Shown: positions 41,484 to 49,675, counted from the stretch's first letter. The stretch: 64,000 nt of DNA from CAYOOP01 sp964405685 (GCA_964405685.1 CAYOOP010000001.1:372001-436000), one strand, 5' to 3'. Notes: generated by a model not told the origin, from the letters alone. Program-made: numbers and translations.

Positions 41484-42050
41484 CTAAGAAACCTTCTCAA
41501 CCTGCGTAAATTCTAAGTCTACCGGCGTAGGGCGGCCGAAGATGCTGACCGAGACTTTGACGCGTTGTTTTTCGTCGTCCACGGCTTCCACCACGCCGAC
41601 AAATCCATCGAACGGGCCGTCATTGATTTTGACGTTTTCGCCGGTTTCAAAGCTGATCGTCGATTTCGGATGTTCAATGCCCTCTTTAATCTGCGCGAAA
41701 ATAGCGTCCGCTTCTTTTTGGGTGATGGGAACTGGTCTGCCGCCTTTGCCGCCGCCCAGGAAACCGGTGACTTTCGGCACGTTTTTCACCATGTGCCACG
41801 CCGCATCGTCCAATTTCATTTTCACCAGCACATAGCCGGGGAAGAATTTGCGTTCGGAGGAGACTTTTTTGCCGCGTTTGACTTCCACGACTTCTTCAGT
41901 CGGCACGAACACGTCTTCAATGCGGTCCGTCAAATTTTTTTGCACCGCGCCTTCTTTAATCGCCTCGGCGACTTTTTTCTCAAAGCCCGAATAGGCGTGA
42001 ACGATATACCATTTGGCGGCGGGTGGGGTTGCGGCGGTAGCTTGGGTCAT
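41484..42050 (-). CDS. nusG: Transcription termination/antitermination factor NusG
   Basis: A 188-residue factor. The NGN domain spans about residues 13-120 (KWYIVHAYSGFEKKVAEAIKEG, FFPGYVLVKMKLDDAAWHMVKNVPKVTGFLG). The KOW domain is at the C-terminus (ENVKINDGPFDGFVGVVEAVDDEKQRVKVSVSIFGR). It links RNA polymerase with Rho and the ribosome. An Ala/Thr/Pro-rich start (MTQATAATPPAA) precedes the domain. It follows secE by 13 bp. rho itself is also in this window. Confidence 0.98.
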   Translation of the reverse strand: MTQATAATPPAAKWYIVHAYSGFEKKVAEAIKEGAVQKNLTDRIEDVFVPTEEVVEVKRGKKVSSERKFFPGYVLVKMKLDDAAWHMVKNVPKVTGFLGGGKGGRPVPITQKEADAIFAQIKEGIEHPKSTISFETGENVKINDGPFDGFVGVVEAVDDEKQRVKVSVSIFGRPTPVDLEFTQVEKVS

Positions 42051-42063
42051 AATCTTGCTCCTT

Positions 42064-42246
42064 TTATATTCCGAGTATCAAGCGAATCAGGTTGCTAAGC
42101 GCCATATCAACGGCGAGAAAGAACAGCGAAGCAATCGTTACCATGATGAGTACCATCAAGGTAGAAATGCCCGTTTCCTTGCGGCTAGGCCAGGTCACCT
42201 TGCCCGTCTCGGAACGCACTTCTTTAAAGAACTTCACAATATTCAT
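42064..42246 (-). CDS. secE: Preprotein translocase subunit SecE
   Basis: A 60-residue single-helix SecE of the short bacterial type. I use the ATG at 42246; the frame also has a TTG two codons earlier. The amphipathic surface helix FFKEVRSETGKVTWPSRKET carries the conserved VTWPSRKE motif, and a membrane helix follows (about residues 30-52). It stabilises SecY in the inner membrane. A strong hairpin with a T tract ends only about 17 nt upstream of the start codon. The usual tRNA-Trp gene is not found upstream. Confidence 0.96.
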   Translation of the reverse strand: MNIVKFFKEVRSETGKVTWPSRKETGISTLMVLIMVTIASLFFLAVDMALSNLIRLILGI

Positions 42247-42262
42247 ATGCAACCCATCAGCT

Positions 42263-42338
42263 AAAACAAAAACCCCACCCTAAAGCGAACAGCTAGGGGT
42301 GGGGACGGGTTATTTATATCACGGCCGCGAAATGTCAA
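42263..42338 (-). promoter_or_regulatory. secE-nusG promoter followed at once by a terminator-like hairpin
   Basis: On the minus strand TTGACA (42338-42333), 16 bp, then TAAATA (42316-42311) is a good promoter; transcription would begin near 42304. The transcript would start inside the hairpin CCCCACCCC-TA...TAGGGTGGGG (42304-42273, one bulged base), followed by TTTTTGTTTT (42272-42263) and then secE. The hairpin therefore either attenuates the secE-nusG operon or caps its mRNA. No upstream minus-strand gene exists that would need a terminator here. Confidence 0.6.
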
Positions 42339-42384
42339 TGATTTTATGTGAATTGCTTGTATAACAATCCAAGGAGGTTCGAGG

Positions 42385-42428
42385 TCCCGGCACGCGCTGC
42401 GTGCTTCGCACTTGCTGGCCGGGATGAC
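42385..42428. repeat. REP-like palindrome upstream of the 6S RNA candidate
   Basis: TCCCGGC (42385-42391) pairs with GCCGGGA (42418-42424); an inner hairpin TGCG-TGCTT-CGCA lies in the loop, and the right end reads GGGATGAC like the element at 2655-2745. Such elements are typical dispersed intergenic repeats. Confidence 0.65.
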
Positions 42429-42443
42429 AGTTTCTAAAGCAAA

Positions 42444-42599
42444 GGATCCGCTCTGGCCGTTGGAGTGAAAGCCGCAGCGACCCTGTGTGTACAGGTGGGT
42501 GCAGTGTAGCCGAAGGCAATGCCAACTACCAGTGACCGCTCCCGATGCGTATCATTATCGGTCCGAGGGACAATTACGCCTGACGTACCGAGCAGATCC
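42444..42599 (+). ncRNA. ssrS: Probable 6S RNA
   Basis: A structured segment of about 156 nt directly upstream of fau, the conserved neighbour of ssrS in proteobacteria. The ends GGATCCGCTC (42444-42453) and GAGCAGATCC (42590-42599) form a 10-bp closing stem with one mismatch. Inside are an apical hairpin CCTGT-GTGT-ACAGG near 42482-42495 and a long irregular helix with bulges, as expected for the promoter-mimicking RNA that sequesters sigma-70 polymerase in stationary phase. No open frame covers it. Identification rests on context, size and closing stem, not on sequence identity. Confidence 0.62.
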
Positions 42600-42635
42600 A
42601 TGGTATATGGTAATCCGATTCGCTAAAAATACAAG

Positions 42636-43187
42636 ATGGAAACTATGCAAGCCCCTACGAAATCCGAGCTTCGGGCCCAAATGATTGAGAAACGAAAGCA
42701 GGTTAGCCCCCCTGAGGCAGATACCGCCGGAAAGGTAATTGCTAGGTTTATCCCCACGCTTATTACCCCTAAAGCCTGGGTTGCGGGCTATATCCCCTTA
42801 AGTGGCGAGGCCAATGTGCTGCCTGCGCTTGAGGCGCTACACAAACGCGGCAATAGGCTGGCGCTACCCAAAGTAGATGAGCCACCGGAAATGCTGTTTT
42901 TATCCTGGAAGCCGGGAGATGAGCTAGTAGCTGACGTACACAGCGTTCTAAGCCCCGCGCGCTACACTATAGCTAAACCAGATATCTGGCTGGTGCCACT
43001 TGTTGCCTTTGATGAGCAACGTTATCGTTTGGGCTATGGCGCAGGCTATTACGACCGCGCAATTGTCACCCACGTTCCCAAATGGACGATCGGCATTGCC
43101 TATAGTTTCCAGGCCGTAGACAAACTCCCCGTTGAAGCGCATGATATGCCGCTTGATGTGATTGTGACGGAAAAAGGTATTTTGTGA
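42636..43187 (+). CDS. fau: 5-formyltetrahydrofolate cyclo-ligase
   Basis: A 183-residue enzyme converting 5-formyl-THF to 5,10-methenyl-THF with ATP. Motifs are KSELRAQMIEKRKQVSP at the N-terminus, VAGYIPLSGEANVLPAL, and the ATP/Mg signature DIWLVPLVAFDEQRYRLGYGAGYYDR (about residues 115-140). Length fits the family. Its stop overlaps the GTG start of the YmdB-type gene by 4 bp. Linkage to 6S RNA upstream is conserved in many proteobacteria. Confidence 0.95.
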   Translation: METMQAPTKSELRAQMIEKRKQVSPPEADTAGKVIARFIPTLITPKAWVAGYIPLSGEANVLPALEALHKRGNRLALPKVDEPPEMLFLSWKPGDELVADVHSVLSPARYTIAKPDIWLVPLVAFDEQRYRLGYGAGYYDRAIVTHVPKWTIGIAYSFQAVDKLPVEAHDMPLDVIVTEKGIL

Positions 43188-43969
43188 ACATTCTCTTTTT
43201 TGGCGACGTGGTGGGAAGAAGCGGCCGTGACGCCGTTTTAGATGCATTGCCGCGTTTGAAAAAAGAACACGACCCCGCGCTGATTGTCGTCAACGTCGAC
43301 AACGCCGCACATGGTTTCGGCACGACGCCGGCGGTGTGCGAGCAATTTTTGGAAGCGGGTGTGCATGTGATTACCGGCGGCGATCACGTGTGGGATCAAA
43401 AAGAAATCATCCCATATTTGTCGAAAGAAAAACGTTTGCTGCGTCCGTATAATCTTCCCTCCGTCAATCCGGGTGCAGGACTTTATATCCATACATGTGA
43501 GAACGGAAAAAAGATCGCGGTGCTACATTTGCTCGGCCAAGTATTTTTAAAAGAGCACGCCTATTGCCCGTTTGCAGCAGCGGATGAAATGCTCAAAACC
43601 TATTCACTCGGTGGGAGCGTTGCGGCTATTTTTGTTGACTTCCACGCGGAAGCAACGTCGGAAAAAACAGCGATGGGGCATTACCTAGATGGTCGTGTGA
43701 GTGCAGTGATCGGCTCGCACACGCACATTCCAACTGCCGATGCGTGCGTTCTAAAAGGCGGCACCGCCTACCAGACAGACTGCGGCATGTGCGGGGATTA
43801 CGACTCGGTGATCGGGTTTAAAAAAGAAGCGCCCACCTTGCGTTTTTTGACCAAGAATACCAAGCATAAACTGGAGGTTGCAAATGGTCCTGGCCAGATT
43901 TCAGCCGTAATGATATCTGTTGACGAAGCAACCGGAAAGGCGTTAAGGGTAATCCGTCTTGAGAATTGA
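43184..43969 (+). CDS. YmdB-type metallophosphoesterase (TIGR00282 family)
   Basis: A 261-residue dinuclear-metal phosphoesterase, probably acting on 2',3'-cyclic nucleotides. The start is GTG at 43184. Motifs are NILFFGDVVGRSGRDAVLDA (Asp metal ligand, residue 8), VITGGDHVWDQKEI, LLRPYNLPSVNPG, VDFHAEATSEKTAMG (His ligand) and VIGSHTHIPTADA. The block usually written NGENAAGGFG reads NVDNAAHGFG here, so the usual Glu ligand is Asp and Gly is lost. Activity is likely but may be altered. It is translationally coupled to fau. Confidence 0.9.
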   Translation: MNILFFGDVVGRSGRDAVLDALPRLKKEHDPALIVVNVDNAAHGFGTTPAVCEQFLEAGVHVITGGDHVWDQKEIIPYLSKEKRLLRPYNLPSVNPGAGLYIHTCENGKKIAVLHLLGQVFLKEHAYCPFAAADEMLKTYSLGGSVAAIFVDFHAEATSEKTAMGHYLDGRVSAVIGSHTHIPTADACVLKGGTAYQTDCGMCGDYDSVIGFKKEAPTLRFLTKNTKHKLEVANGPGQISAVMISVDEATGKALRVIRLEN

Positions 43970-44017
43970 TAAGTCTACACAAAAACCCTCAAGAAGCGGT
44001 AAAAATGTCACACCCTA

Positions 44018-44033
44018 TTAAGAGTCTCTTAAC
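44018..44033 (+). promoter_or_regulatory. CtrA-like box containing a GANTC site upstream of the prepilin gene
   Basis: TTAAGAGTCTCTTAAC is a perfect TTAA-N7-TTAAC CtrA consensus. Its spacer contains GAGTC (44022-44026), a CcrM GANTC methylation target. It lies about 73 bp before the pilin start codon, where an activator of a sigma-70 promoter would bind. In Caulobacter pilA is directly activated by CtrA. Confidence 0.65.
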
Positions 44034-44105
44034 TTCTCTCCCTCATAATTAATCCATTCACCGCGTTTTTGAAGTTAGACGCAGCCCATCTTTTAAGGAG
44101 TCAAT

Positions 44106-44939
44106 ATGAATACACGTCTTCCCCAAACGAAACCCAACAGCGGCTTTACGCTTATTGAGTTGTCGATCGTACTGGTCATCATCGGTCTGATCGTCGGCGG
44201 CGTGCTCGTCGGGCAAGACCTGATCAAGGCGGCGGAAATTCGCGCCACCGTTTCGCAAATCGAAAAATACAATGCGGCGGTCAACACCTTCCGCGGTAAA
44301 TACAATGGCCTCCCGGGTGACCTTGCAAACGGCACCAACTTCTTCCCTTCCATCACCAACTCGAACGAATCCGCTCAGGGCGACGGCGACGGTCTGGTTG
44401 AGGGTACAACCTCTGCGAACAGCGTGTGCACTACCCACTTGTGCGTGGCTGGTGAATCCGCAGTATTCTGGTATGAACTTTCGCAAGCCGGCATGGTTCC
44501 GGATGCGATCACCGCTGCCAGCTTGAACTATGAAACCTACAACTTGACCCCCGTCAATGCTGTTCCGAGTGCAAAAATGGGTAAGGGTGCGATGATTGCG
44601 GTTATGTCTGTTGGCGGTGTCAACTATTTTGCAATCTCTAATCTCGGCGGCGCGACTGCGTTGACGACCGGTGGTTTGGGTACGACTTTCACAGCAGCGA
44701 TGACGCCGGTTGAAGCCGTTCAGATCGATAATAAAATTGACGATGGCAAACCTGCAACCGGCGTGACGCTCTCGGTTGCTAAAGCCACGGCATTGCCAGC
44801 AACTGCTGCAGGCGGTGCAGCTACAGGTTCTGTTACTGCCGGCGACTGCTATGACTCGACGACGGGCTACTACGCCACCGCCGATTCGGACTCCTTCAAT
44901 ACACTGGGTTGTTCTTTAAGCATCCGCGCAAGCTTCTAG
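44106..44939 (+). CDS. Type IV pilin-like protein (prepilin)
   Basis: A 277-residue prepilin. The leader MNTRLPQTKPNSG ends at Gly13, with the cleavage and N-methylation site before Phe14. The class III signature FTLIELSIVLVIIGLIVGGV follows, with Glu at mature position 5. The helix continues VLVGQDLIKAAEIRATVSQIEKYNAAVNTFRGKY. The large C-terminal part is beta-rich, with cysteines at about residues 99, 104 and, near the end, 256 and 272, likely disulfides. It is longer than typical major pilins, so it could be a major pilin of an unusual pilus or a pseudopilin. AAGGAG precedes the ATG; a terminator follows. Confidence 0.88.
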   Translation: MNTRLPQTKPNSGFTLIELSIVLVIIGLIVGGVLVGQDLIKAAEIRATVSQIEKYNAAVNTFRGKYNGLPGDLANGTNFFPSITNSNESAQGDGDGLVEGTTSANSVCTTHLCVAGESAVFWYELSQAGMVPDAITAASLNYETYNLTPVNAVPSAKMGKGAMIAVMSVGGVNYFAISNLGGATALTTGGLGTTFTAAMTPVEAVQIDNKIDDGKPATGVTLSVAKATALPATAAGGAATGSVTAGDCYDSTTGYYATADSDSFNTLGCSLSIRASF

Positions 44940-44958
44940 CCTACACTCACAGCTATAC

Positions 44959-44988
44959 AAAAACCCCGCAGGTAACTGCGGGGTTTTT
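44959..44988. terminator. Bidirectional terminator between the prepilin and gshB genes
   Basis: AAAAACCCCGCA, loop GGTAAC, TGCGGGGTTTTT: a perfect 12-bp stem with T tracts on both strands, serving two convergent genes. Its right end touches the gshB stop codon. Confidence 0.93.
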
Positions 44989-45914
44989 TATTGCGCGATG
45001 ACGGCGTCCCAAAACACTTTCTCGGGGCTTAAGCCATAGAGCTTTTTAGCGGCCATGAGGCCTGTTGGAGAGGTGATGTTGATCTCATTCAAATACTCGC
45101 CAATCACATCAAGCCCAACAAGCAGGAGGCCGTGGCTGTGGCAATAGTCCCCCACGCGCTCCGCAATGGCTTGCTCGCGCTTGGTAAGCGTGGTTACAAT
45201 CGGCGTTCCACCCACGCGCATATTGCTTCTGATTTCGCCTTCCGCCGGCGCGCGCTGAAACGCGGCTTCGACGTTGCCGTTAATCAGAATAATGCGTTTT
45301 TCCGTCGTCTGTACATCCGGCAAAAAACGTTGCGCGATGAGCGGCTCGACCGTAGTTGGCAACAAAGTTTCCAAAAGCGAACTTAAATTTTCCTGCGCCG
45401 CATTGATTTTAAACACACCATGCCCGCCGAATCCGTAGAGCGGTTTAATCACAATCTCGCCGTACGTCTTCGCAAACGCGCGAATTTCATTTTCATCGCG
45501 GGAGATCAGTGTTTCCGGCAGAAATTCAGGAAATTTCAGCGGAAATAATTTTTCCGGATGGTTGCGTACACTCACGGGATGATTCACCACTTTCGTACGC
45601 GGCAAAAGTTCGAGCGCGTGCGTGTTGGTGATATACGCCATGTCAAAAGGCGGATCTTGCCGCAGCAGAATCACATCAAACGTAGAAAGTGTTTCGCGCA
45701 CTCCTTGTTCATGCGTAAAAAAAGGCACCCGATCCAAAAGCGTTACCGCATGGGTGACGGCAGAAACCTCGCCTGTCTGATGCAGCGACACCGTCTCCGG
45801 CGTGTAAAAAGACACTTTAAATCCACGCGCCTGCGCTTCGCGACCGAGCAAGAGCGATGTATCTCCTTCCGGGCGGAGCTGGGTGATGGGGTTGATTTGT
45901 AAGGCGACGCGCAT
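44988..45914 (-). CDS. gshB: Glutathione synthetase
   Basis: An ATP-grasp enzyme joining gamma-glutamylcysteine and glycine. I start at the ATG at 45914 (MRVALQINPITQLRPEGDTS), giving 308 residues. The frame extends five codons further upstream. Motifs are LLRQDPPFDMAYITNTHALE, VVNHPVSVRNHPEKLFPLKF, the ATP-binding GEIVIKPLYGFGGHGVFKI and EIRSNMRVGGTPIVTTLT, then GLDVIGEYLNEINITSPTGL with metal-binding Asp/Glu/Asn. The enzyme is cytoplasmic. gshA is not in the window. Confidence 0.95.
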   Translation of the reverse strand: MRVALQINPITQLRPEGDTSLLLGREAQARGFKVSFYTPETVSLHQTGEVSAVTHAVTLLDRVPFFTHEQGVRETLSTFDVILLRQDPPFDMAYITNTHALELLPRTKVVNHPVSVRNHPEKLFPLKFPEFLPETLISRDENEIRAFAKTYGEIVIKPLYGFGGHGVFKINAAQENLSSLLETLLPTTVEPLIAQRFLPDVQTTEKRIILINGNVEAAFQRAPAEGEIRSNMRVGGTPIVTTLTKREQAIAERVGDYCHSHGLLLVGLDVIGEYLNEINITSPTGLMAAKKLYGLSPEKVFWDAVIAQ

Positions 45915-46063
45915 AGCGATGATTATCAATGGGTTATAAGTCTAATCTCTTTGCAGCTTACAGCGAGATTTAACAAACTCCTACCACAAAGTGAGGGTAT
46001 AAAAATCCTTTCTTAACCGACTCTTGGCGGTTCCTTAAGTGGGTTTCGTTAGAATGGACGGGC

Positions 46064-47767
46064 ATGATCATCGCCCGAAAAACCTTAACGCCGCGCATCC
46101 GTAACCTCATCGGCTTTAACGCCATGTTGATGCTGTTGTTTTGTTTGGTGGTTGCCTATCATGGTTCGGACTCCTACCGCCATATTCTCACCACCACGCA
46201 GCGCAACGCCGAGAGTTTGGCCAACAGCCTTGCCGATCACACGGAACTCAGTTTCCTGGTCGCTGACTTGACCGTGCGCCGCGCGATTGAGCGCCAATAC
46301 GTCAACACACTCTTTGCCGGCCATTTGAACGATTACACCAGTCAGCAATTTAAAACCTGGTTGGAAGAAACCTCACAGGTGGTTGGCATCGCCATGGTGG
46401 ATGATGTCGGCAACATCGCCGCCTCCGCGCAAAAAGAAGGCTATGATACCTGGGTCGATTATTCCAAAACTATCAGCGGCCGCGATTTGCTTTCTGCCAT
46501 GCGCGAAGGCAACGACCGCACCATGTTCATCGGCGTGCACAAACTTGCCCCTGAGCGCCGCTTGATTGTGCTAAGCCGCCGCTTTGACAAACCCGATGGC
46601 GGTTTCGGCGGTTTCGTCGTCGTGGCCTTAAACCCCGGCTATTTCGAAGAATTCTACCGCTCAATTGCCGTCAGCGACACCGCCTACATGCGCGTGATTT
46701 TGGGTGGCGATGTTCTCACCACCTCTGCTCATCGTCCGTCAGGTTTTATCGATGCCACACTCGATGATGCCATGCGCGCCAACGAAGCGAAGGCTCCCAA
46801 AGACGCTGCGCAAATCACGGTAGAAAGCGTCAACGGTCAAACGGCCGTGATTGCCAGCAAAGAATTGAAGAACGTGCCTATTCGCGTGAGCGTCGTCTTT
46901 GGTGAAAACGAGATGTTCGAGCAATGGCGCAGCGCCCGCGATAAAGACATTGGGTTCTTGGTGCTCTTTACGGTGTTTGGCACCGTGCTGTCATTCTTCG
47001 CGGTTGCCATGTCGCGCCAAATCTCGCGCGCCGAACAATCCGAATCAGCGGCGATTCTTGCGAGCCAAGCCAAATCCGAATTTCTTGCCAACATGAGCCA
47101 CGAACTGCGCACGCCGCTCAATGCCGTTATCGGCTATTCGGAAATGCTCAATTCCGAATATTTTGGGCCCTTAAACCAAAAACAAAAAGAGCGCGTACAC
47201 GATATCAACCTGTGTGGATCGCACCTCCTACAACTCATCAACGACATTCTCGAGTTTTCGAAAGGTGATGCCGGCAAGCTGGAACTTAGCGAAGAAAAAG
47301 TCGATATAGCTGAAGTGATCAGCGAATCCGCCCGCATCATGAACGGCCGTGCGCGGATGAAAAATATTCGGCTGGTAACGGCCATTGACCCCGGCATTTT
47401 CCCGCTCTGGGGCGACCGCCGCAAGCTCGCGCAAATGCTCCTCAACCTCATCTCCAACGCTGTCAAATTCACGCAAGATAATGGCACCGTGCGCGTCTCC
47501 GCCAAGCTCGATCAACACCATGCGTTGCACATCATCGTCTCGGACACGGGTGTGGGCATGAGTGAGGAAGACATTCCCAAGGCTCTCTCCGTCTTCGGTC
47601 AGGTGCACCGCAGCCAAAGCCACGAAGGTACCGGCTTGGGCCTGCCGCTATGTAAAATGTACGCCGAACTCCACGGCGGCAAATTGATTCTAACGAGTAA
47701 GCTGGGCTCCGGCACGACTGTGCGCGTCATCTTCCCGCATCAGCGGACGCTGATGAAGAAGGTTTAA
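46064..47767 (+). CDS. Membrane sensor histidine kinase
   Basis: A 567-residue kinase. A first membrane helix lies at about residues 14-32 and a second at about 296-316 (IGFLVLFTVFGTVLSFFAVA). Between them is a periplasmic region of about 260 residues that looks like a double-Cache sensor (AMVDDVGNIAASAQKEGYDT, GFVVVALNPGYFEEFYRSI). The dimerisation/phosphorylation helix carries His346 in SHELRTPLNAVIGYS. N-box NLISNAVKFT, G1 DTGVGM and G2 GTGLGLPLCKMY are complete. It resembles PleC/DivJ-type kinases in its HisKA region. No receiver domain or response regulator is adjacent, so the partner is unknown. Confidence 0.92.
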   Translation: MIIARKTLTPRIRNLIGFNAMLMLLFCLVVAYHGSDSYRHILTTTQRNAESLANSLADHTELSFLVADLTVRRAIERQYVNTLFAGHLNDYTSQQFKTWLEETSQVVGIAMVDDVGNIAASAQKEGYDTWVDYSKTISGRDLLSAMREGNDRTMFIGVHKLAPERRLIVLSRRFDKPDGGFGGFVVVALNPGYFEEFYRSIAVSDTAYMRVILGGDVLTTSAHRPSGFIDATLDDAMRANEAKAPKDAAQITVESVNGQTAVIASKELKNVPIRVSVVFGENEMFEQWRSARDKDIGFLVLFTVFGTVLSFFAVAMSRQISRAEQSESAAILASQAKSEFLANMSHELRTPLNAVIGYSEMLNSEYFGPLNQKQKERVHDINLCGSHLLQLINDILEFSKGDAGKLELSEEKVDIAEVISESARIMNGRARMKNIRLVTAIDPGIFPLWGDRRKLAQMLLNLISNAVKFTQDNGTVRVSAKLDQHHALHIIVSDTGVGMSEEDIPKALSVFGQVHRSQSHEGTGLGLPLCKMYAELHGGKLILTSKLGSGTTVRVIFPHQRTLMKKV

Positions 47768-49587
47768 AGAGTAGCGCCGTGTTGAGGTGTGGGCGATGCT
47801 TTGCCAGGCACAGGTTTGGCATCATTATCCGCCACAAGGCGTCCTGAGAGATCTTGCGCTACTGCAATATCTTTCCCACCCGATACGCCCCTTCCCTGCA
47901 TGGAAGCTGTAATTTGAGCAATATCCAACCCACTGTTTTTGAACGCTGCAGCAAGCGGATTGTCTTTTTGTGAGAGGTCTTTGTTTAGGGTCGCCAACTC
48001 TTCGGCGGTATCCACTTTGCCGTTTTTCCCGCCATATCTGCGATCAACATAAGCCTCCATTTCCCCTCTATCGGTATGGCCATTCCTGTCGGTATCCATC
48101 GCGTCGCGCAGAGCATGCATCAACATGCTCTGCTCGTTTTTATTTTCAGCCACATAGAATTCCATCCAATCTCCAATACGACCGGCAACGCCGAGATCGC
48201 CGAAATCACCCCTTATTCGTGGATCGGATTTTGCGGCTTTCTTCAGCTCATCAATACTATCGAACTTAAGGTTATACATCTTGCCGTAGGTTTCGTTGGC
48301 TTCAGCGAGTACCACCAGTTCAGCCGATTTGTGTAGCTGACCAATGAACGAATCATCTTTGAACGAATCATCTTTCCCGGAAAGTCGGGGAAATTTCTCG
48401 ACATTTTTGGCAATCACTGCATCACGATGTTTATATTCTTGGTCTTTTCCGTGTGTGATCATGCTCGCCACAGCATCACCCCCGGCGCGCTGTGAGGTAT
48501 AGTGGTTTTGCCCGTTGTTGCGGGCAAGCATTTCTGCTTTTCCGCGCACGCCATCGAGGTTAAGAACAACGCCGGCCGAAAGTGAATTGGCGGCGCTTTC
48601 CGGGTTGCTGTTGACAGACAATTCTACACTTCTGGTAATCGCGGTTTCTGGGCGGTCTTTAAGAATAGCCAAATCGGCAAGCCGGGCTTCCCTTACATTT
48701 TCAGGAAAGTTCATCAGCGTGTCGATTGAGTGCTTGTGTTGTTCCATGAATGCATTAACAAAACGCTCTTTATTTTCCGTGTTCCCAAGGTTCCCACCGG
48801 CCTTTTCGTAGGCCTTTTCGGCGAACTCTTTAAATCCTCTTTCAACGTGCTCGCGGGCAGTTGTATTTTCGGGTTTAAGCGTATCCGCCGGGCCATCCAC
48901 CGCGTCCGCCTTTTCCCGCGGTTGCTTGGTCAAGGCTTTGATGAACGGGTTGTTCGATTGCAGAACTTCTTTCACCGTTGGCGTGTTAGGTTCGATAGCG
49001 GCAAATTCTACTTTAGGTGGCAGCTTACCCTGATTGAGATCATGCTGAATCGCAACAACTGCATCCCGTGCTGGCGGTTGAGGAATGGATTCAGGCAGAT
49101 CAACACGTTTATCTATTGCACTGGCCGGCGCGCTTTCAACGAAGCTATTATACCGTTCGCGGAACTGTTGATACGTTCCTGCAGTAGGTTTTTCTATACC
49201 CATTTGCTTGGCGGCTTCTTCAACTTGGGCTGGGAAATTGTTAAATGTCTGTGCTTGGTTCAAAAGCTTTTGTGCTTGTTCAAACAGGGTCCGCGCATGC
49301 AGATAGCTAGTGATACGATTGCCGGTGGCGGGTATGTCGCCATAGCTTTCGGATATCTCCGCAAAATCATCCACCCACTTTTTAAGTTTGTTAGTAAGCT
49401 CGCCCATATCCTGCTTGTTAGGTGGGCCGACGATGTTACCTTCACGATCAATCGGGTAAAGGTCTTTAATTTGTTTGATAAGTGTTTGTGGAGTCAGGAT
49501 GGATCCGAGCAGCGTAGTCTTTTCCTCCGGCTCTTGCGGAGCAAATGAGGAAGAAGGTAGCGTAGAGTTTTTTTGGTCTTTAGCCAT
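47764..49587 (-). CDS. Large EF-hand protein of unknown function
   Basis: A 607-residue hydrophilic protein without signal peptide or membrane helix. Most of it is predicted helical and Gln/Lys/Glu-rich with Pro-containing linkers (about residues 1-30 and 160-240). Near the C-terminus is a canonical EF-hand loop D498-E509 (DTDRNGHTDRGE), then a degenerate one (GGKNGKVDTAEE), then NSGL at 551-554. The same order, EF-hand pair then NSGL, occurs in the ankyrin protein at 4267-5568, so the two share a C-terminal module. No enzymatic motif is seen. Its end overlaps the kinase gene stop by 4 bp. Confidence 0.7.
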   Translation of the reverse strand: MAKDQKNSTLPSSSFAPQEPEEKTTLLGSILTPQTLIKQIKDLYPIDREGNIVGPPNKQDMGELTNKLKKWVDDFAEISESYGDIPATGNRITSYLHARTLFEQAQKLLNQAQTFNNFPAQVEEAAKQMGIEKPTAGTYQQFRERYNSFVESAPASAIDKRVDLPESIPQPPARDAVVAIQHDLNQGKLPPKVEFAAIEPNTPTVKEVLQSNNPFIKALTKQPREKADAVDGPADTLKPENTTAREHVERGFKEFAEKAYEKAGGNLGNTENKERFVNAFMEQHKHSIDTLMNFPENVREARLADLAILKDRPETAITRSVELSVNSNPESAANSLSAGVVLNLDGVRGKAEMLARNNGQNHYTSQRAGGDAVASMITHGKDQEYKHRDAVIAKNVEKFPRLSGKDDSFKDDSFIGQLHKSAELVVLAEANETYGKMYNLKFDSIDELKKAAKSDPRIRGDFGDLGVAGRIGDWMEFYVAENKNEQSMLMHALRDAMDTDRNGHTDRGEMEAYVDRRYGGKNGKVDTAEELATLNKDLSQKDNPLAAAFKNSGLDIAQITASMQGRGVSGGKDIAVAQDLSGRLVADNDAKPVPGKASPTPQHGATL

Positions 49588-49675
49588 GCCCTTATTCTAG
49601 CACAACCAGCCCCTAGTTGTGTGACGGTTTGATGAAATTATTTAATAAGAATTGTTATAAATCAACGGCTTATAT

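Noticed and set aside
42374..42390. GGTTCGAGGTCC resembling a tRNA T-loop upstream of secE, where tRNA-Trp is often found
   Set aside because: No acceptor, D or anticodon stems can be built around it; it merges into the palindromic repeat.
46000..46063. CtrA site before the histidine kinase gene
   Set aside because: Only isolated TTAA half-sites occur, with spacings other than 7 bp.
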